From positions 124,001 through 188,000 of the forward strand of contig JADJAD010000009.1 in assembly GCA_016704465.1 (NCBI GenBank): a DNA stretch of 64,000 nt, given 5' to 3'. Positions 16,928 through 26,648 of the stretch are shown one piece after another. This DNA is from Gemmatimonadota bacterium. GTDB lineage: Bacteria; Gemmatimonadota; Gemmatimonadetes; Gemmatimonadales; Gemmatimonadaceae. The notes under the pieces were generated by a model, which had not been told where the DNA came from, ran no database searches, and saw nothing but the letters and a program-made list of their open reading frames with translations. The position numbers were made by a program, and so were the translations under genes. Numbering within the stretch: position 1 is the stretch's first letter; every line of letters begins with the position of its first letter.

Positions 16928-17925
16928 CGCCCCTCCCGTGCGACCTGCCAGACCAGCCACCGGGCGATCGCGTTGACCAGGAGTGTCACGCCGAGCAGCA
17001 CGGCGCCGCAGGCCATGAGCGCGGAGGTGTGCAGGGCACCGGTCGCCTCGGCGAACTCATTGGCGATCACCGAGGCCAGCGTGTAGCCCGGGGCGAAGAG
17101 CGACGAGGAGATCTCGTGGCGATTGCCGATGAGCATCGTGACTGCCATCGTCTCGCCCAACGCGCGCCCGAGGCCGAGGATGATTCCGCCGACGATCCCG
17201 GAGCGGGCATACGGGATCACGGCATCACGGATCATCTCCCACTTGGTGGCGCCGAGCGCCATGGCTGCCTCGCGCTGCGAACGTGGCACCGCCATCAGCA
17301 CCTCGCGCGACACGGCCGAGATGTACGGCAGTATCATGATCGCGAGGATGACCGCCGCCGCCAGCATCGACGGACCATACGCCGGGCCGCTGAAGAACGG
17401 GGTGTTGCCCAGGCCCAGGGTGCCGGCGAGGAACGGCATGACCGTCTCGCGCAGGAACGGGAGCAGGACGAAGATCCCCCACAGGCCGTACACCACGCTG
17501 GGGATCGCGGCGAGCAGGTCGACGAGGAAGGCGACCGGTGTGCGCAGCCAGCTGGGGGCGAACTCGGAGAGGAAGATCGCCACGCCTAACGCCAGCGGGG
17601 TGGCGAGGACGAGGGCGAGCACCGAGGAGACGACCGTGCCGTAGATCATCGGCGCGGCGCCGAACACCCCGCGCACCTCGTCCCACTCGCTCGACGTCAG
17701 GAAGGAGAGCCCGAAGGTCTCGAACGCCGGCCAGGCAGCCAGCACGACCTCGAGGGTGATGAGACCGAGCAACAAGGGGATCGCCCACGCGGCGGCCGTC
17801 GTCAGGAAGCGATAGACCCCGTCCCCACGCGACGAGCCGGCAATCGCGTCGTCCGCCTGCGCCGTGGTCGAGCGGCCGCCCGGTGCGGCGGGTTCGACCA
17901 CGGCACCATGCGTGGGCTGGCTCAC
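16924..17925 (-). CDS. pstC: Phosphate ABC transporter permease PstC
   Basis: A 333-residue permease, partner of PstA. The EAA-like loop is SQREAAMALGATKWEMIRDAVIP, with GNTPFFSG and LGRALGETMAVTMLIGN, all usual in PstC. GTG 17923-17925 is chosen since it overlaps the pstS stop (GTGA); a longer open frame upstream is only pstS read in another frame. The N-terminal 40 residues are polar and cytosolic. Confidence 0.95.
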   Translation of the reverse strand: MSQPTHGAVVEPAAPGGRSTTAQADDAIAGSSRGDGVYRFLTTAAAWAIPLLLGLITLEVVLAAWPAFETFGLSFLTSSEWDEVRGVFGAAPMIYGTVVSSVLALVLATPLALGVAIFLSEFAPSWLRTPVAFLVDLLAAIPSVVYGLWGIFVLLPFLRETVMPFLAGTLGLGNTPFFSGPAYGPSMLAAAVILAIMILPYISAVSREVLMAVPRSQREAAMALGATKWEMIRDAVIPYARSGIVGGIILGLGRALGETMAVTMLIGNRHEISSSLFAPGYTLASVIANEFAEATGALHTSALMACGAVLLGVTLLVNAIARWLVWQVAREGR

Positions 17926-19004
17926 GGCGTCGCGCCGACCTGGATGGTGGCGAGTCGCGCCGTCAGCTGCGTCGCCAGCGCCGCCGGCAGCGGGGCATAG
18001 GCGAGCGCCGATGCGCTCGACTGCCCGTCGCCGTACATCCACCGCATGAAGTCCACCAGCTTCTGGCCCTTCACCGCGTCGCCCTGCCGTTGATAGACCA
18101 GCAGCCAGGTGAACGAGGAGATCGGATACGCGTTGGCGCCCGGGGCATTCACGATCGACACGCGGTAGTCCGACTCGGGTCCCATCTGTGCCGCGGAGCC
18201 GTCGGCAGCGGCGGTGATGGTTTCGATGGTCGGCGCGATGTACGCGCCGCTCGCGTTCTTGATGTGCGCGGCCGGAAGCTTGTTCTGGTTGGCGTAGGCC
18301 AGCTCGACGTAACCGATCGTTCCCGGCGTCTGCTTCACCGTCCCGGCGACCCCCTCATTCCCCTTGCCGCCGAGTCCCACCGGCCACTGCACCGACTTCC
18401 CCTTGCCGGGGCCAGCCGCCCACGCCGGGCTGACTGCGGACAGGTAGTCCGTGAAGATGTAGGTGGTCCCGCTGCCGTCGGAGCGATGCACGACGAGGAT
18501 GTCCTTTTCCGGAAGCGCGACTCCGGGATTCTCGGCGGCGAGGCGCGGATCGTTCCACTTCGTGATCTTCCCGAGGAAGATCTCGGCGACCACCGCACCG
18601 GTCAGGCGCAACGGCACCGTGACCTCGGGGAGGTTGTAGGTGACGACGTCGGCGCCAAGCACGGTGGGGAAGTGCAGCACCGTGCCACCCTTGGCCCCGG
18701 ACAGCTCCTCGTCGGTCATCGGACCGTCAGACGCACCGAAGTCGACCGTCTGTTCGGAGAGCTGCTTGATGCCGCCCCCCGATCCGATCGACTGGTAGTT
18801 GATCTTGATCGACAGGTTCGTCGCGTAGTCCGAGAACCACTTGGAGTAGAGCGGATACGGGAAGGTCGCGCCTGCGCCGTTGAGGTCAACGGACGAGGAG
18901 CTGGTGGCAGACGAGGCCACGGTGCTGTCGCCGGACTTGGCGTCACCGCCGCCGCAGGCAGCGATTGTTACAATGGCGAGCGCGGATAGAGCGCGGAATC
19001 TCAC
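17922..19004 (-). CDS. pstS: Phosphate-binding lipoprotein PstS
   Basis: A 360-residue periplasmic phosphate-binding protein. It starts with a lipoprotein signal (ALAIVTIAACGGG, Cys as the acceptor). Phosphate contacts of the family are visible in GAGATFPYPLYSKW, GSGGGIKQ, the GASD segment and RSDGSGTT. GTG 19002-19004 is chosen: it directly precedes the signal peptide and has GGAGA about eight bases upstream. It is the first gene of pstSCABB-phoU-ppx, joined by four-base overlaps. A candidate control site lies 70-90 bases upstream. Confidence 0.96.
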   Translation of the reverse strand: MRFRALSALAIVTIAACGGGDAKSGDSTVASSATSSSSVDLNGAGATFPYPLYSKWFSDYATNLSIKINYQSIGSGGGIKQLSEQTVDFGASDGPMTDEELSGAKGGTVLHFPTVLGADVVTYNLPEVTVPLRLTGAVVAEIFLGKITKWNDPRLAAENPGVALPEKDILVVHRSDGSGTTYIFTDYLSAVSPAWAAGPGKGKSVQWPVGLGGKGNEGVAGTVKQTPGTIGYVELAYANQNKLPAAHIKNASGAYIAPTIETITAAADGSAAQMGPESDYRVSIVNAPGANAYPISSFTWLLVYQRQGDAVKGQKLVDFMRWMYGDGQSSASALAYAPLPAALATQLTARLATIQVGATP

Positions 19005-19074
19005 GGTGTCGTCTCCGGATAAGTGCAGATGTGGCATAAAGATCGCACCCACGGCAGCGCTTGCGTGCGGTGGA

Positions 19075-19093
19075 ATTGTAACGGCGCCGTCAC
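19075..19093 (-). promoter_or_regulatory. Candidate pst promoter and Pho-type operator
   Basis: On the minus strand GTGACGGCGCCGTTAC (19093-19078) is a near-perfect inverted repeat that runs straight into TACAAT (19080-19075), a good -10 hexamer with no -35 box at the right distance. Activator-dependent Pho promoters have this layout, with the PhoB site in place of the -35. A start near 19068 would give a 64-base leader. GTGACGGCG also occurs before ppk (9651-9659). Confidence 0.4.
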
Positions 19094-19125
19094 AGCTCAC
19101 GCGGGGAGCATGGGAGGCACCTGAA

Positions 19126-19809
19126 TTACATGTCGTTGCCGAGCGAGTGGAACTTGAAGTGCCCGTCGCGCTCGAGAATGGCCCCGAAGAGCCGTTGCAT
19201 GACCGTGTCTCCGGGGGACCGCACGCGTCGCACCGTACAGTCGCGCCAGAGCCGGTTGTCTCCCTGCCGCTCGGGCTCGGGCGCGCACTGGTACGACAGG
19301 AATCCCAGCGGTCGTCCTCCCAGCCGCACCATTGCGCGCCGGAAGCCCTGCAGCGACGCGCTCGAGAGCTGGTTCCACAGGACGGCCGGAGGCTGGTACA
19401 GCGGCGGGCGGCTGCTCGGTGACGACGGGTAGACGAGCACGGCGAACTCCGGCCGGTTCATGGCAGTCCTGATCACCGTCACCGAGTCATTGGCCTCGAT
19501 CGCGCCGACCCACTTCGCCACCAGGGCGTCTCGCGACCACGCGCCGTTGGCGAGGGCGGCGGGCTGCGTCGCAATGTCGGCCGTGAATCGCCGCCATGCC
19601 TCGTCCGGCGGCAGGATCGAATCGACGACATAGCCGGGCTGCGCACGGTTGATGGAGTCCTGTCGGGCGCGACCAACGGAATCGTCGTACGCCGCCGCGG
19701 CGTCGGCGGGTGGGACGCCGGTACGATCGTTCACTCGTGCAGCATCGCCGCCGCCGGTGCAGGCACCGGCCAGGAGGGACGAGACGAGCAGTCGTCGTCG
19801 GTACTGCAT
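19126..19809 (-). CDS. Unknown exported lipoprotein beside pstS
   Basis: About 227 residues with no recognised family. It begins MQYRRRLLVSSLLAGACTGG, a basic lead, hydrophobic core and lipobox (LAGAC), which decides the start at ATG 19809 over a longer open frame. The mature part is mixed alpha/beta in character, with LSYQCAPEPERQGDN and LWRDCTVRRV supplying two cysteines that could form a disulfide. It lies between the pst operon and the beta-helix lipoprotein gene, on the same strand, but a strong hairpin separates it from the latter. The location suggests, and does not show, a link with phosphate. Confidence 0.65.
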   Translation of the reverse strand: MQYRRRLLVSSLLAGACTGGGDAARVNDRTGVPPADAAAAYDDSVGRARQDSINRAQPGYVVDSILPPDEAWRRFTADIATQPAALANGAWSRDALVAKWVGAIEANDSVTVIRTAMNRPEFAVLVYPSSPSSRPPLYQPPAVLWNQLSSASLQGFRRAMVRLGGRPLGFLSYQCAPEPERQGDNRLWRDCTVRRVRSPGDTVMQRLFGAILERDGHFKFHSLGNDM

Positions 19810-19943
19810 GGCGAGTCGCGGAACAGGGCTGGGATGGCGCCGCACATGACGACCGGTCGGTAGAGCAATCTGGACCGAATCGACCGGGGACGCGAGCGGC
19901 GATGTCGTCATACGGTCGGCGGGAGCGCGCGAGTATCGGTACG

Positions 19944-19980
19944 GACACGACCGGCGCCCCATCGGGACGCCGGTCGTGTC
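19944..19980 (-). terminator. Hairpin after the beta-helix lipoprotein gene
   Basis: A 13-bp perfect stem, gacacgaccggcg with cgccggtcgtgtc, around an 11-base loop, begins 15 bases past the stop codon at 19995. It is the most stable hairpin in the region. No T-run follows. Confidence 0.6.
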
Positions 19981-19994
19981 GATAAGCGTGGTGA

Positions 19995-21740
19995 CTAGTT
20001 GCGTGCGTAGAGGGTCCACCCCAGCCACCACTTGGTCCCTCCGGGGGCCGCGGCTCCGCGGTACGCCGAGCCGGTGACGGCGGTTCCGGCGATGGTCGCA
20101 AGCTTTCCCGTGAAGGTCGCCAGACCGCCGCTGGCAGCCGCGCTCCCCGCAGGCGGGGTCCAATCCAGCGATGCCGTAGTCGGCACGGCGCCCGTGGCCG
20201 GGAAGGCAGTGAACAGCGCGCTCACGGCGCCGGCGTCCTCGACGATCGCATTGCCCGCCAGGTCGAACGCGTTCTGCGTCGCGCTCCCCCCCGATTGAAA
20301 GGTCGACGCATTGGACGACACCAGGACGTTGCGCAGGGCGAGGTCGGCGGTGGCGAGGTCCGGCGTTGAGGTCGCGCCGCCGCGGGCAAACGTCTCGGCG
20401 TCGCGCACCGAGACCGCAGCGCGCGCCCAGCGCGCCACGATGCCGTTCACGTAGTAGCCGCCGGTTCCACGGCGCAGCATCATCCCGACGCCGCCCGACG
20501 AGCCGGACGAGGCCACGTCGCCCGTGCCGATGAGCGTGAAGTTGGCCACGACGGGTGCCGTGAGCGGCGTGGTGTTGAAGCCGTTGGTGCAGCCGGCGCC
20601 GTTGCAGCCGTCATTCTCGATTCCCTGCGGATCGCTCGAGGCCGAGCCTGCCGCCGTGCGCGGCGGCAGCTGCGTCGACTGGAAGGCGATCACGTTCTGC
20701 AGGCGCCCGCGGTATCCCTCGGACATGTCGAAGTGGTCGTCGCCCGACTCGTACGACACGAGGTTCGTCGCGTCCACCGTGCCGCCGAACCATTCGAACG
20801 AGTCGTCGAGGCCGGCCAGCACCTGCAGGTACGAGAGCTTCGTCCCGCTGCCGACCGCCGCGAAGGTGAAGGAATTCAGTTCGTTGTTGATCGACGGGGC
20901 GAAGCCGGCGAACTCAACACGCACGTAGCGCAGCTCGCCGCTGTTGTCCGTATCGGTAGTCCCGCCGCTGTACACGACCTTGTAGTTGGTACCGGAGGTG
21001 TTGCCGGCGACGGTGTTGGTCCCCTCGATCTCGATCTCGACCCCGGTGCGATTGATCGTCGCGTTGCCCACGATGATCACGCCGCCCCAATCGCCGGGCT
21101 GACGCTGGCCGGCCGGGCGCGAGGAGGTGAAGACAATGGGGGCATCTGCCGTGCCAATGGCGTTGATGCGCGCCCCGCGCAGCACGAAGAGCGAGGAGCC
21201 CAGCGTGTTGAAGTCGCCCTTGATCGTCGTGCCGGGCTCGATCGTGAGGGTGGCCCCATTCGCGACGTGAATGAACCCTTTCAGCACGTAGGTGTTCTCG
21301 GCGCGCCAGGTCGTGCTGGTGGTGATGTCGCTCGTGACGTCAACGGACTGGTTGCCACCGAAGGCGAAGGTCGTAGCCGACGTTTCGCCCGAGGCCGGGC
21401 TGCGGCTGGTGCCGCGTACGGCGGTGACGCGATAGCGGTAGACGGTGCTGACCTTGAGCCCCGCATCGTCGTACGTGACCGGCCCGGCCGTGGTGGGGGC
21501 GGCGACGGTGGTGGCGAGCGCGAAGGCGCCCGCGGTCCCCTCGGCCCGTTCGATCTCGTACCCGGTATCACCGGCTAAGCTGTTGAACGCGACCTGGATG
21601 CTCGAGACGCTCAGCGGCGTGGCGCTGACGCCTAACGGTGGAATGATCTGCGGCGCGGACGGGTCGTCGTCACCGCACGCAGCCAGCAGGGTGGTGGAAC
21701 ACAGGAGCCCGAACAGGAGCGTCCGTGAAAAGCGAGACAT
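19995..21740 (-). CDS. Surface lipoprotein with fibronectin-type and parallel beta-helix regions
   Basis: About 581 residues. The start MSRFSRTLLFGLLCSTTLLAACGDDD is chosen for its lipobox (LLAAC) and ATG 21740. Residues 35-125 look like a fibronectin type III domain (SVSSIQVAFNS, GYEIERAEG, VYRYRVTAVRG). The rest has repeated short strands typical of parallel beta-helices: WRAENTYVLKGFIHVANGA, LTIEPGTTIKGD, GDWGGVIIVGNATINR, LRYVRVEFAG. Proteins of this make-up are often encoded with TonB-dependent receptors in Gemmatimonadota and Bacteroidota and are thought to lie on the surface. It is directly downstream of such a receptor, which is followed upstream by phoR-phoB, so a role in capturing a phosphate-containing polymer is possible. 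That role is inference. Confidence 0.75.
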   Translation of the reverse strand: MSRFSRTLLFGLLCSTTLLAACGDDDPSAPQIIPPLGVSATPLSVSSIQVAFNSLAGDTGYEIERAEGTAGAFALATTVAAPTTAGPVTYDDAGLKVSTVYRYRVTAVRGTSRSPASGETSATTFAFGGNQSVDVTSDITTSTTWRAENTYVLKGFIHVANGATLTIEPGTTIKGDFNTLGSSLFVLRGARINAIGTADAPIVFTSSRPAGQRQPGDWGGVIIVGNATINRTGVEIEIEGTNTVAGNTSGTNYKVVYSGGTTDTDNSGELRYVRVEFAGFAPSINNELNSFTFAAVGSGTKLSYLQVLAGLDDSFEWFGGTVDATNLVSYESGDDHFDMSEGYRGRLQNVIAFQSTQLPPRTAAGSASSDPQGIENDGCNGAGCTNGFNTTPLTAPVVANFTLIGTGDVASSGSSGGVGMMLRRGTGGYYVNGIVARWARAAVSVRDAETFARGGATSTPDLATADLALRNVLVSSNASTFQSGGSATQNAFDLAGNAIVEDAGAVSALFTAFPATGAVPTTASLDWTPPAGSAAASGGLATFTGKLATIAGTAVTGSAYRGAAAPGGTKWWLGWTLYARN

Positions 21741-21806
21741 GAGCATTCCTCGAGAGTGAAATCGAACGACAAAGGGGCGATCGACGATCATGACGCCAAA
21801 GAAACA

Positions 21807-21858
21807 GGCGCCGTGTCGCGGTCGTGTGTCGCACACGTCACACCCGCGTCACGGCGCC
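21807..21858 (-). terminator. Possible hairpin between the receptor and beta-helix genes
   Basis: ggcgccgtg (21807-21815) pairs with cacggcgcc (21850-21858) over a 34-base loop that itself can fold through gtgtgtcgcacac. It lies 20 bases past the receptor stop codon. It may reduce read-through rather than end transcription, since both genes run the same way. Confidence 0.4.
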
Positions 21859-21877
21859 TCACCTGCCGGCGGGCCAC

Positions 21878-24673
21878 TCAGGGACGGAAGCTGACCCCGA
21901 GCTGGAACGTGCGACCGACCGTCCACGCCTCGCGGATCACCGTTCCCTGCACGGTCTTGAACGGTTCGTCCAGAAGGTTGCGGGCGTCCAGGCGCCCCTG
22001 GAACGGGCCGACGATCGGGAATCGCACCGAGACGTCCATCACGTTGCGCGCGACCTGGATGACGTCGGGGAGCGGGAGGTCGCCGGCGGCATCGATGCGA
22101 TCGCCCGTGCGGTTGAACAGCAGCGTGGCGCTGGTGCCGCCGCGCGTCGTGGCATACGTGATCCCCGTGTTGATCACGTAAGGCGCCTGCCCCACCATGC
22201 GGCGCGTCTGGTTCGTCGCCGCGGCCTGCGCGCTGCCGAGGTCGATCTTCGATTGCATGAGCGTCAGGTTGGAGAACACGACCAGCGGTCGCCCGATGGC
22301 GCCGAGGAAGTCGAGCCCCTTCCGGGCCTCGACCTCGAGTCCGTAGTTCGTGGCGCGGTCCGCGTTCACGTAGCTGATGAAGCGCGACGAGGCCCCGGCG
22401 GCACGATACACTCGTTCAATCGGCCGGTCGAACGACTTGGCGAACACGCCGAGGCTCAGCACCTCGCCGCTCGACGGGTAGAACTCCCACCGCACATCCG
22501 CGTTCTGGATGCGTGTGCGCTGGAGGTCCGCATTCCCCTCGACGTCGTCGCCGTTGAGCACGTCGCGGCTCTTGATCGGGACGAGTTCGCGGTACTCGGG
22601 ACGGGCGAGCGTCTGCGAGGCGGAGATGCGCAGGTTCTGCCAGTCGGTGAGCTTGATGTTGAGCGCGAGCGACGGTAGCACGTCGTTCCAGCTCTTCTGC
22701 GTCGAGATGGGCGCGCCTAACGTGGACTGGGCGTCCACGGTGAGCCGGTCCTGCTCGTACCGCGCCCCGGTGATGAGGTGCACACGATCGCCGAGCGCGA
22801 GGTCGGCCATGACGTAGCCGGCCGCGAGGCGGTCGTCGGCGCGATAGCTGCCCCCCTGCGCCAGCGGGAAGATGTCGAAGATCCCGGCGCGATTCCCGCT
22901 GAAGGGGCCGGCGAACAGCTGCTCCGGCGGGAGTTCCCGCACGGCCAGGCTGGCCAGCGGAGCGGCCAGGGCGTACGCCGTCGTGTTGGCGTCGCGGTCG
23001 GTGCGCCGATACAACCCACCGACCTTCACGCTGTGCTGGCCACCGAGGAAGGTGAACGGCTGCTGATAGTTGGCCCGCCCCTCGCGCGAATCCTCGGCCA
23101 GCCTGGAGAACGTGCGGACCGCTCCGCCATTCCCCGTGTTGAGCCAGCGCAACGTCTCCGGATCGTTCGGCGAGTCCTGCTCGATGACGTAGACGAACTC
23201 CGAGCGATCCGGCTCGTCGCGCGTCACGCCGGACGACGTGACGGCCCAATCGAGCCGGCGACCACCCAGCTGGTGCTCGCCCGCCACCTGGTTGGAGCGG
23301 ACCGAACGCTCCACGTACTGCATGCGGTCAATCCGGGCGTTGATGCCTTCATTCTCGAAGCTGCCGCGCTCACGACGCGCGTCGTTGTCGGCCGTGCGGT
23401 TGTAGGTGTTGTTGAACAGGATGCGCGAGTTGCCGCCCAGCAGCGTGCTGAAGTTGGCCAGCCCGCCCCAGAGAACGCCCTGGCTCGCCGTCTGCCCCGC
23501 GAAACGATCGATCTCCCGCGTTTCGCCCGGCGTGTTGCCGCGGTCAGCCAGTGCACGCACCTGGTTGTCGCGCAGGTCCTGCGTGTAGGCGTACGTGCCG
23601 GAGACGAGGTATCCGATGCGCTGGCCGAGGACCGGCTGGCTCCCCCCGACGGACAGGTTGGTGGAGGTGTTGGGACCTCCGCTGCGCTCGGTCGGGGTCC
23701 ACGCATTTCGAAACTGCGAGATGAGGTACGACTTGTCGCTCGGGTTCAGGTTGATCCCCTGAAAGTTCTGCAGCACGCCAAACACATACGGCAGCGCGCG
23801 CTCCGCCCCGGCCATGGCAAACTGCTCACCACCGACATTGCGTCCGCGCAGGAGCGTGCTCCCGGTAGCGCCGCTATTGGCACCCATCGTGAGCGAGTAT
23901 GCGAACTGGGTCCGGGCCGGAAACTCGCGCGTCTTGATCTCGACCAGCGCCCCGGAGAAATCGCCCTGCTGGTCGGGGGTGAACGTCTTCGACGTCGTGA
24001 TGCTCTCCAGCAGGTTCGACGGGAACATGTCGAGCGGCACCACGCGACGCTCGGGCTCCGGACTCGGGACGCGCGTTCCGTTGAGTTGCGTCGTGGTGTA
24101 GCGCTCGCCGAGGCCGCGCACGAAGACATACTTGCCGTCCTGGACCGTCACCCCGCTCACGCGCTGCACCGCCTGCGCGGCGTCGCTGTCCGGGCTCCTG
24201 GCGATCTGCTCCGACGTGATGGCGTTCACCACTCCCGTCGCCGTGCGCTGCGCGTCGAGCGCCTCGTTCACCGACCCACGCTCGGCCGACGCCGTCACCG
24301 TCTGGGACGCCAGCTGAATTGCGGCGGTTGTCAGCGTCACGTTCTGCTCGAGGCTTGTCTCCGCCTCGAGCATGATCCCGGTCACGGTCTTGGGGGTGAA
24401 GCCGATGCGGCGAAATTGCAGCGTCACCGTTCCGGCCGGGACCGCCGGGAGCGTGAAGCGACCGTCCACCCCGGAGCTCGTGCCTAACGTCGTCCCGACG
24501 ACCTGCACGCCGACATCGGCGAGCCCTTGACCCGACGACGCCTCGATGACCCGGCCGGTGATGCGTCCCGTCTGTTGCTGTGCAGCGATGGGGCGGGCAA
24601 GTGCGACTGAACCGGCGAGCGCGAGCACGAGGGCACGCGCACTCCGGAAGCTGCCGGGGAAGCTATCGATCAT
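21878..24673 (-). CDS. TonB-dependent outer-membrane receptor with carboxypeptidase-like N-terminal domain
   Basis: A 931-residue receptor. A signal peptide (LVLALAGSVALARPIAAQ) is followed by a carboxypeptidase-regulatory-like beta domain (about 36-115, GRITGRVIEASSGQGLADV), a plug (about 130-270, with NAITSEQIARSPDSDAAQAV and VFVRGLGERYTTTQLNGTRV) and a long beta-barrel ending QLGVSFRP. Receptors with ERYTTTQLNG-type plugs take up large or unusual substrates. The gene follows phoR on the same strand after 184 bases and precedes the beta-helix lipoprotein. Position next to phoB-phoR and pst hints that it belongs to the phosphate regulon; the substrate is not visible from sequence. Confidence 0.93.
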   Translation of the reverse strand: MIDSFPGSFRSARALVLALAGSVALARPIAAQQQTGRITGRVIEASSGQGLADVGVQVVGTTLGTSSGVDGRFTLPAVPAGTVTLQFRRIGFTPKTVTGIMLEAETSLEQNVTLTTAAIQLASQTVTASAERGSVNEALDAQRTATGVVNAITSEQIARSPDSDAAQAVQRVSGVTVQDGKYVFVRGLGERYTTTQLNGTRVPSPEPERRVVPLDMFPSNLLESITTSKTFTPDQQGDFSGALVEIKTREFPARTQFAYSLTMGANSGATGSTLLRGRNVGGEQFAMAGAERALPYVFGVLQNFQGINLNPSDKSYLISQFRNAWTPTERSGGPNTSTNLSVGGSQPVLGQRIGYLVSGTYAYTQDLRDNQVRALADRGNTPGETREIDRFAGQTASQGVLWGGLANFSTLLGGNSRILFNNTYNRTADNDARRERGSFENEGINARIDRMQYVERSVRSNQVAGEHQLGGRRLDWAVTSSGVTRDEPDRSEFVYVIEQDSPNDPETLRWLNTGNGGAVRTFSRLAEDSREGRANYQQPFTFLGGQHSVKVGGLYRRTDRDANTTAYALAAPLASLAVRELPPEQLFAGPFSGNRAGIFDIFPLAQGGSYRADDRLAAGYVMADLALGDRVHLITGARYEQDRLTVDAQSTLGAPISTQKSWNDVLPSLALNIKLTDWQNLRISASQTLARPEYRELVPIKSRDVLNGDDVEGNADLQRTRIQNADVRWEFYPSSGEVLSLGVFAKSFDRPIERVYRAAGASSRFISYVNADRATNYGLEVEARKGLDFLGAIGRPLVVFSNLTLMQSKIDLGSAQAAATNQTRRMVGQAPYVINTGITYATTRGGTSATLLFNRTGDRIDAAGDLPLPDVIQVARNVMDVSVRFPIVGPFQGRLDARNLLDEPFKTVQGTVIREAWTVGRTFQLGVSFRP

Positions 24674-24857
24674 GAATGGACTCGCGCTGTGAGGAGGCGG
24701 GGCGCGGCGCGACTGGCGTGCGCCACCTCGTTACAATCACCGACGCGCGTCTCGATTCGCCGACAGGTTTGCAACAAACCCGTCACGAGAGGGTGCGGCA
24801 GTCGGCCAATGCGTCGTCGAGCGGCCGGGTGCCACGCTGCAGATGGCGAGCGGCCCG

Positions 24858-26648
24858 CTACGTCGCCGCCGACGAATCCGTGCGGGGGGCGCCGGTCGAG
24901 GGCTCGGCCGAGTGGACAACGGTCGGCTCGATGCCTTCGCGGATGTCGCCCGAATCCGGGAGGTAGAGCGCAACCGTCGTCCCCACGTTCGCGGCACTCT
25001 CGGCGCGCACCCGGCCGCCGTGTGCCTCGACCATGTGCTTCACGATCGCCAGCCCCAATCCAGTCCCCCCCTCGTGGCGAGAGCGGGCGGCATCGACCCG
25101 GTAGAAGCGTTCGAAGATGCGCGGCAGGTGCTCCGCGCCAATTCCCGCCCCAGTGTCGCGCACGGCGAGTGCGACACCTCCGTTCTCGCGCCGGGCGGAG
25201 ATCGAGATGCGGCCGGCCGTGGTGTGGCGCAGGGCGTTGTCCACCAGGTTGCTGAGCACCTGACGCAGCGCCGTGGGGTCGGCGTACACGGACGGCACGT
25301 CGGCCGGGATCGCAGGCACGAGGGCGAGCCCCTTCTGCTCGGCGACCGGACGCACGCTATCGAAGACTTCCTGTACCGCCGCCTTCAGGTCCACATGCGT
25401 CGGGTTCGGGCGCCAGCCGCCGGACTCGATGCGTGACAGGTCGAGCAGGTCGTCGACGATGCGTTGCATGCGTTGCGTGTTGGCGAGGATCGTGGCGACG
25501 AAGCGCCCGCGATCCTCGACAGGGAGCGACGCGTCCTGCAGCGTCTCGGCGAAGCCGCTGACGATGGTGAGCGGTGTGCGCAGCTCGTGCGAGACGTTGG
25601 CCACGAAGTCGCGGCGCACGGTCTCGAGCCGTCGCACCGGCGTGACGTCGAGCAGGGCGAGCACAGCACCGCCACCGTCGAGCGGCAGCGCGGTGAGCGT
25701 CACCGAGCGATCGTTCAGTTGCAACTCGAGGGCTTCGGTGGAGACTCCCGCGAGCGCGGCGGTCAGGGCATCCCGTAGGCTGCGGTCGCGCGGGAGGCGA
25801 TCGGCGGGGAACGGAAGTTCGTCGCGCACGCCCAGCAGCCGGCGCGCGCCGGCATTCATGTGCAGCACCTGCTGGCGTCCGTCGAGTGCAATGATCCCCT
25901 CGTTGAGCGCCTCGGTCAGGGCGCGCAGCAGGGCATCGTCGGCCTCCAACGCCGCGACGCGTGCGGACAGCTGCTCGGCCAGTCGATGGAACGCCGAGGC
26001 CAGTTCGCCTACCTCGCCCGGCGCTACGAGCGACGGACGGCGGGAGAGGTCGCCCGCGGCGATGGCGCGCGCATCGTCGCGCAGCTCGAGGATCGGGCGG
26101 GTCACGGAGCGCGCGAAGAATACCGCCAGCAGCAACGCAGCGGCCGTCGCCAGGAATGCCGCCGAGAGCACGTCGGCCTGCACTCGGCGTACGATCACGC
26201 GCTGGGCCGCCGTCGAGATGGAGACGCGGACGACCCCCAGGTCACCTCGCCGGGCCGCGTAGAGCTCCTCGTCACCGGCGGACGGCGACGGGCGAATCGA
26301 GGCCCCGACGCCGCTATCCATGGCGGCGACGACCTCGGGGCGGGTGCGATGGTTCTCGAGCGTCCCCAGTGCCGGTTGGTCGAACTCGGAATCGCCGAGC
26401 ACGACGCCGTCGGCGCCGATCAGGGTAACGCGGTGGCCGAGTGCGGCCCCGGCCCGGTTGGCGAGTGCGTCGGGGTCGATGTCCGCCTGCCAACTGGTGG
26501 CGACGGGTTGGGCTTCCCGCAGCAGTTCGGCCGGGGTGTCATCGCGCAGGCGAACGCTGAGGCGCCAGTCGAGCGAAAGCACGACCAGCGTCACGAGCAC
26601 ACCAATGACCAGGAGGGATCCTGCGAGCAGCCGTCTGGAGAGACTCAC
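24858..26648 (-). CDS. phoR: Phosphate-sensing histidine kinase PhoR
   Basis: A 596-residue membrane kinase. Two membrane helices (about 9-26 and 160-178) flank a periplasmic domain, which is larger than the short loop of enterobacterial PhoR. Then come HAMP (180-235), a PAS-like region (240-335), the phospho-accepting His354 in FVANVSHELRTPLT and an ATPase domain with NLVDNALRHT, DTGAGIG and GGTGLGLAIVKH. The C-terminal 30 residues are low-complexity. ATG 26648 overlaps the phoB stop. The PhoR identity rests on domain order and on phoB and the pst genes nearby. Confidence 0.9.
   Translation of the reverse strand: MSLSRRLLAGSLLVIGVLVTLVVLSLDWRLSVRLRDDTPAELLREAQPVATSWQADIDPDALANRAGAALGHRVTLIGADGVVLGDSEFDQPALGTLENHRTRPEVVAAMDSGVGASIRPSPSAGDEELYAARRGDLGVVRVSISTAAQRVIVRRVQADVLSAAFLATAAALLLAVFFARSVTRPILELRDDARAIAAGDLSRRPSLVAPGEVGELASAFHRLAEQLSARVAALEADDALLRALTEALNEGIIALDGRQQVLHMNAGARRLLGVRDELPFPADRLPRDRSLRDALTAALAGVSTEALELQLNDRSVTLTALPLDGGGAVLALLDVTPVRRLETVRRDFVANVSHELRTPLTIVSGFAETLQDASLPVEDRGRFVATILANTQRMQRIVDDLLDLSRIESGGWRPNPTHVDLKAAVQEVFDSVRPVAEQKGLALVPAIPADVPSVYADPTALRQVLSNLVDNALRHTTAGRISISARRENGGVALAVRDTGAGIGAEHLPRIFERFYRVDAARSRHEGGTGLGLAIVKHMVEAHGGRVRAESAANVGTTVALYLPDSGDIREGIEPTVVHSAEPSTGAPRTDSSAAT

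Noticed and set aside
24729..24744. TACAAT on the plus strand upstream of the TonB receptor gene
   Set aside because: It faces away from the receptor gene and no plus-strand gene follows, so it is not its promoter. The shared ATTGTAACG with pstS may be chance.
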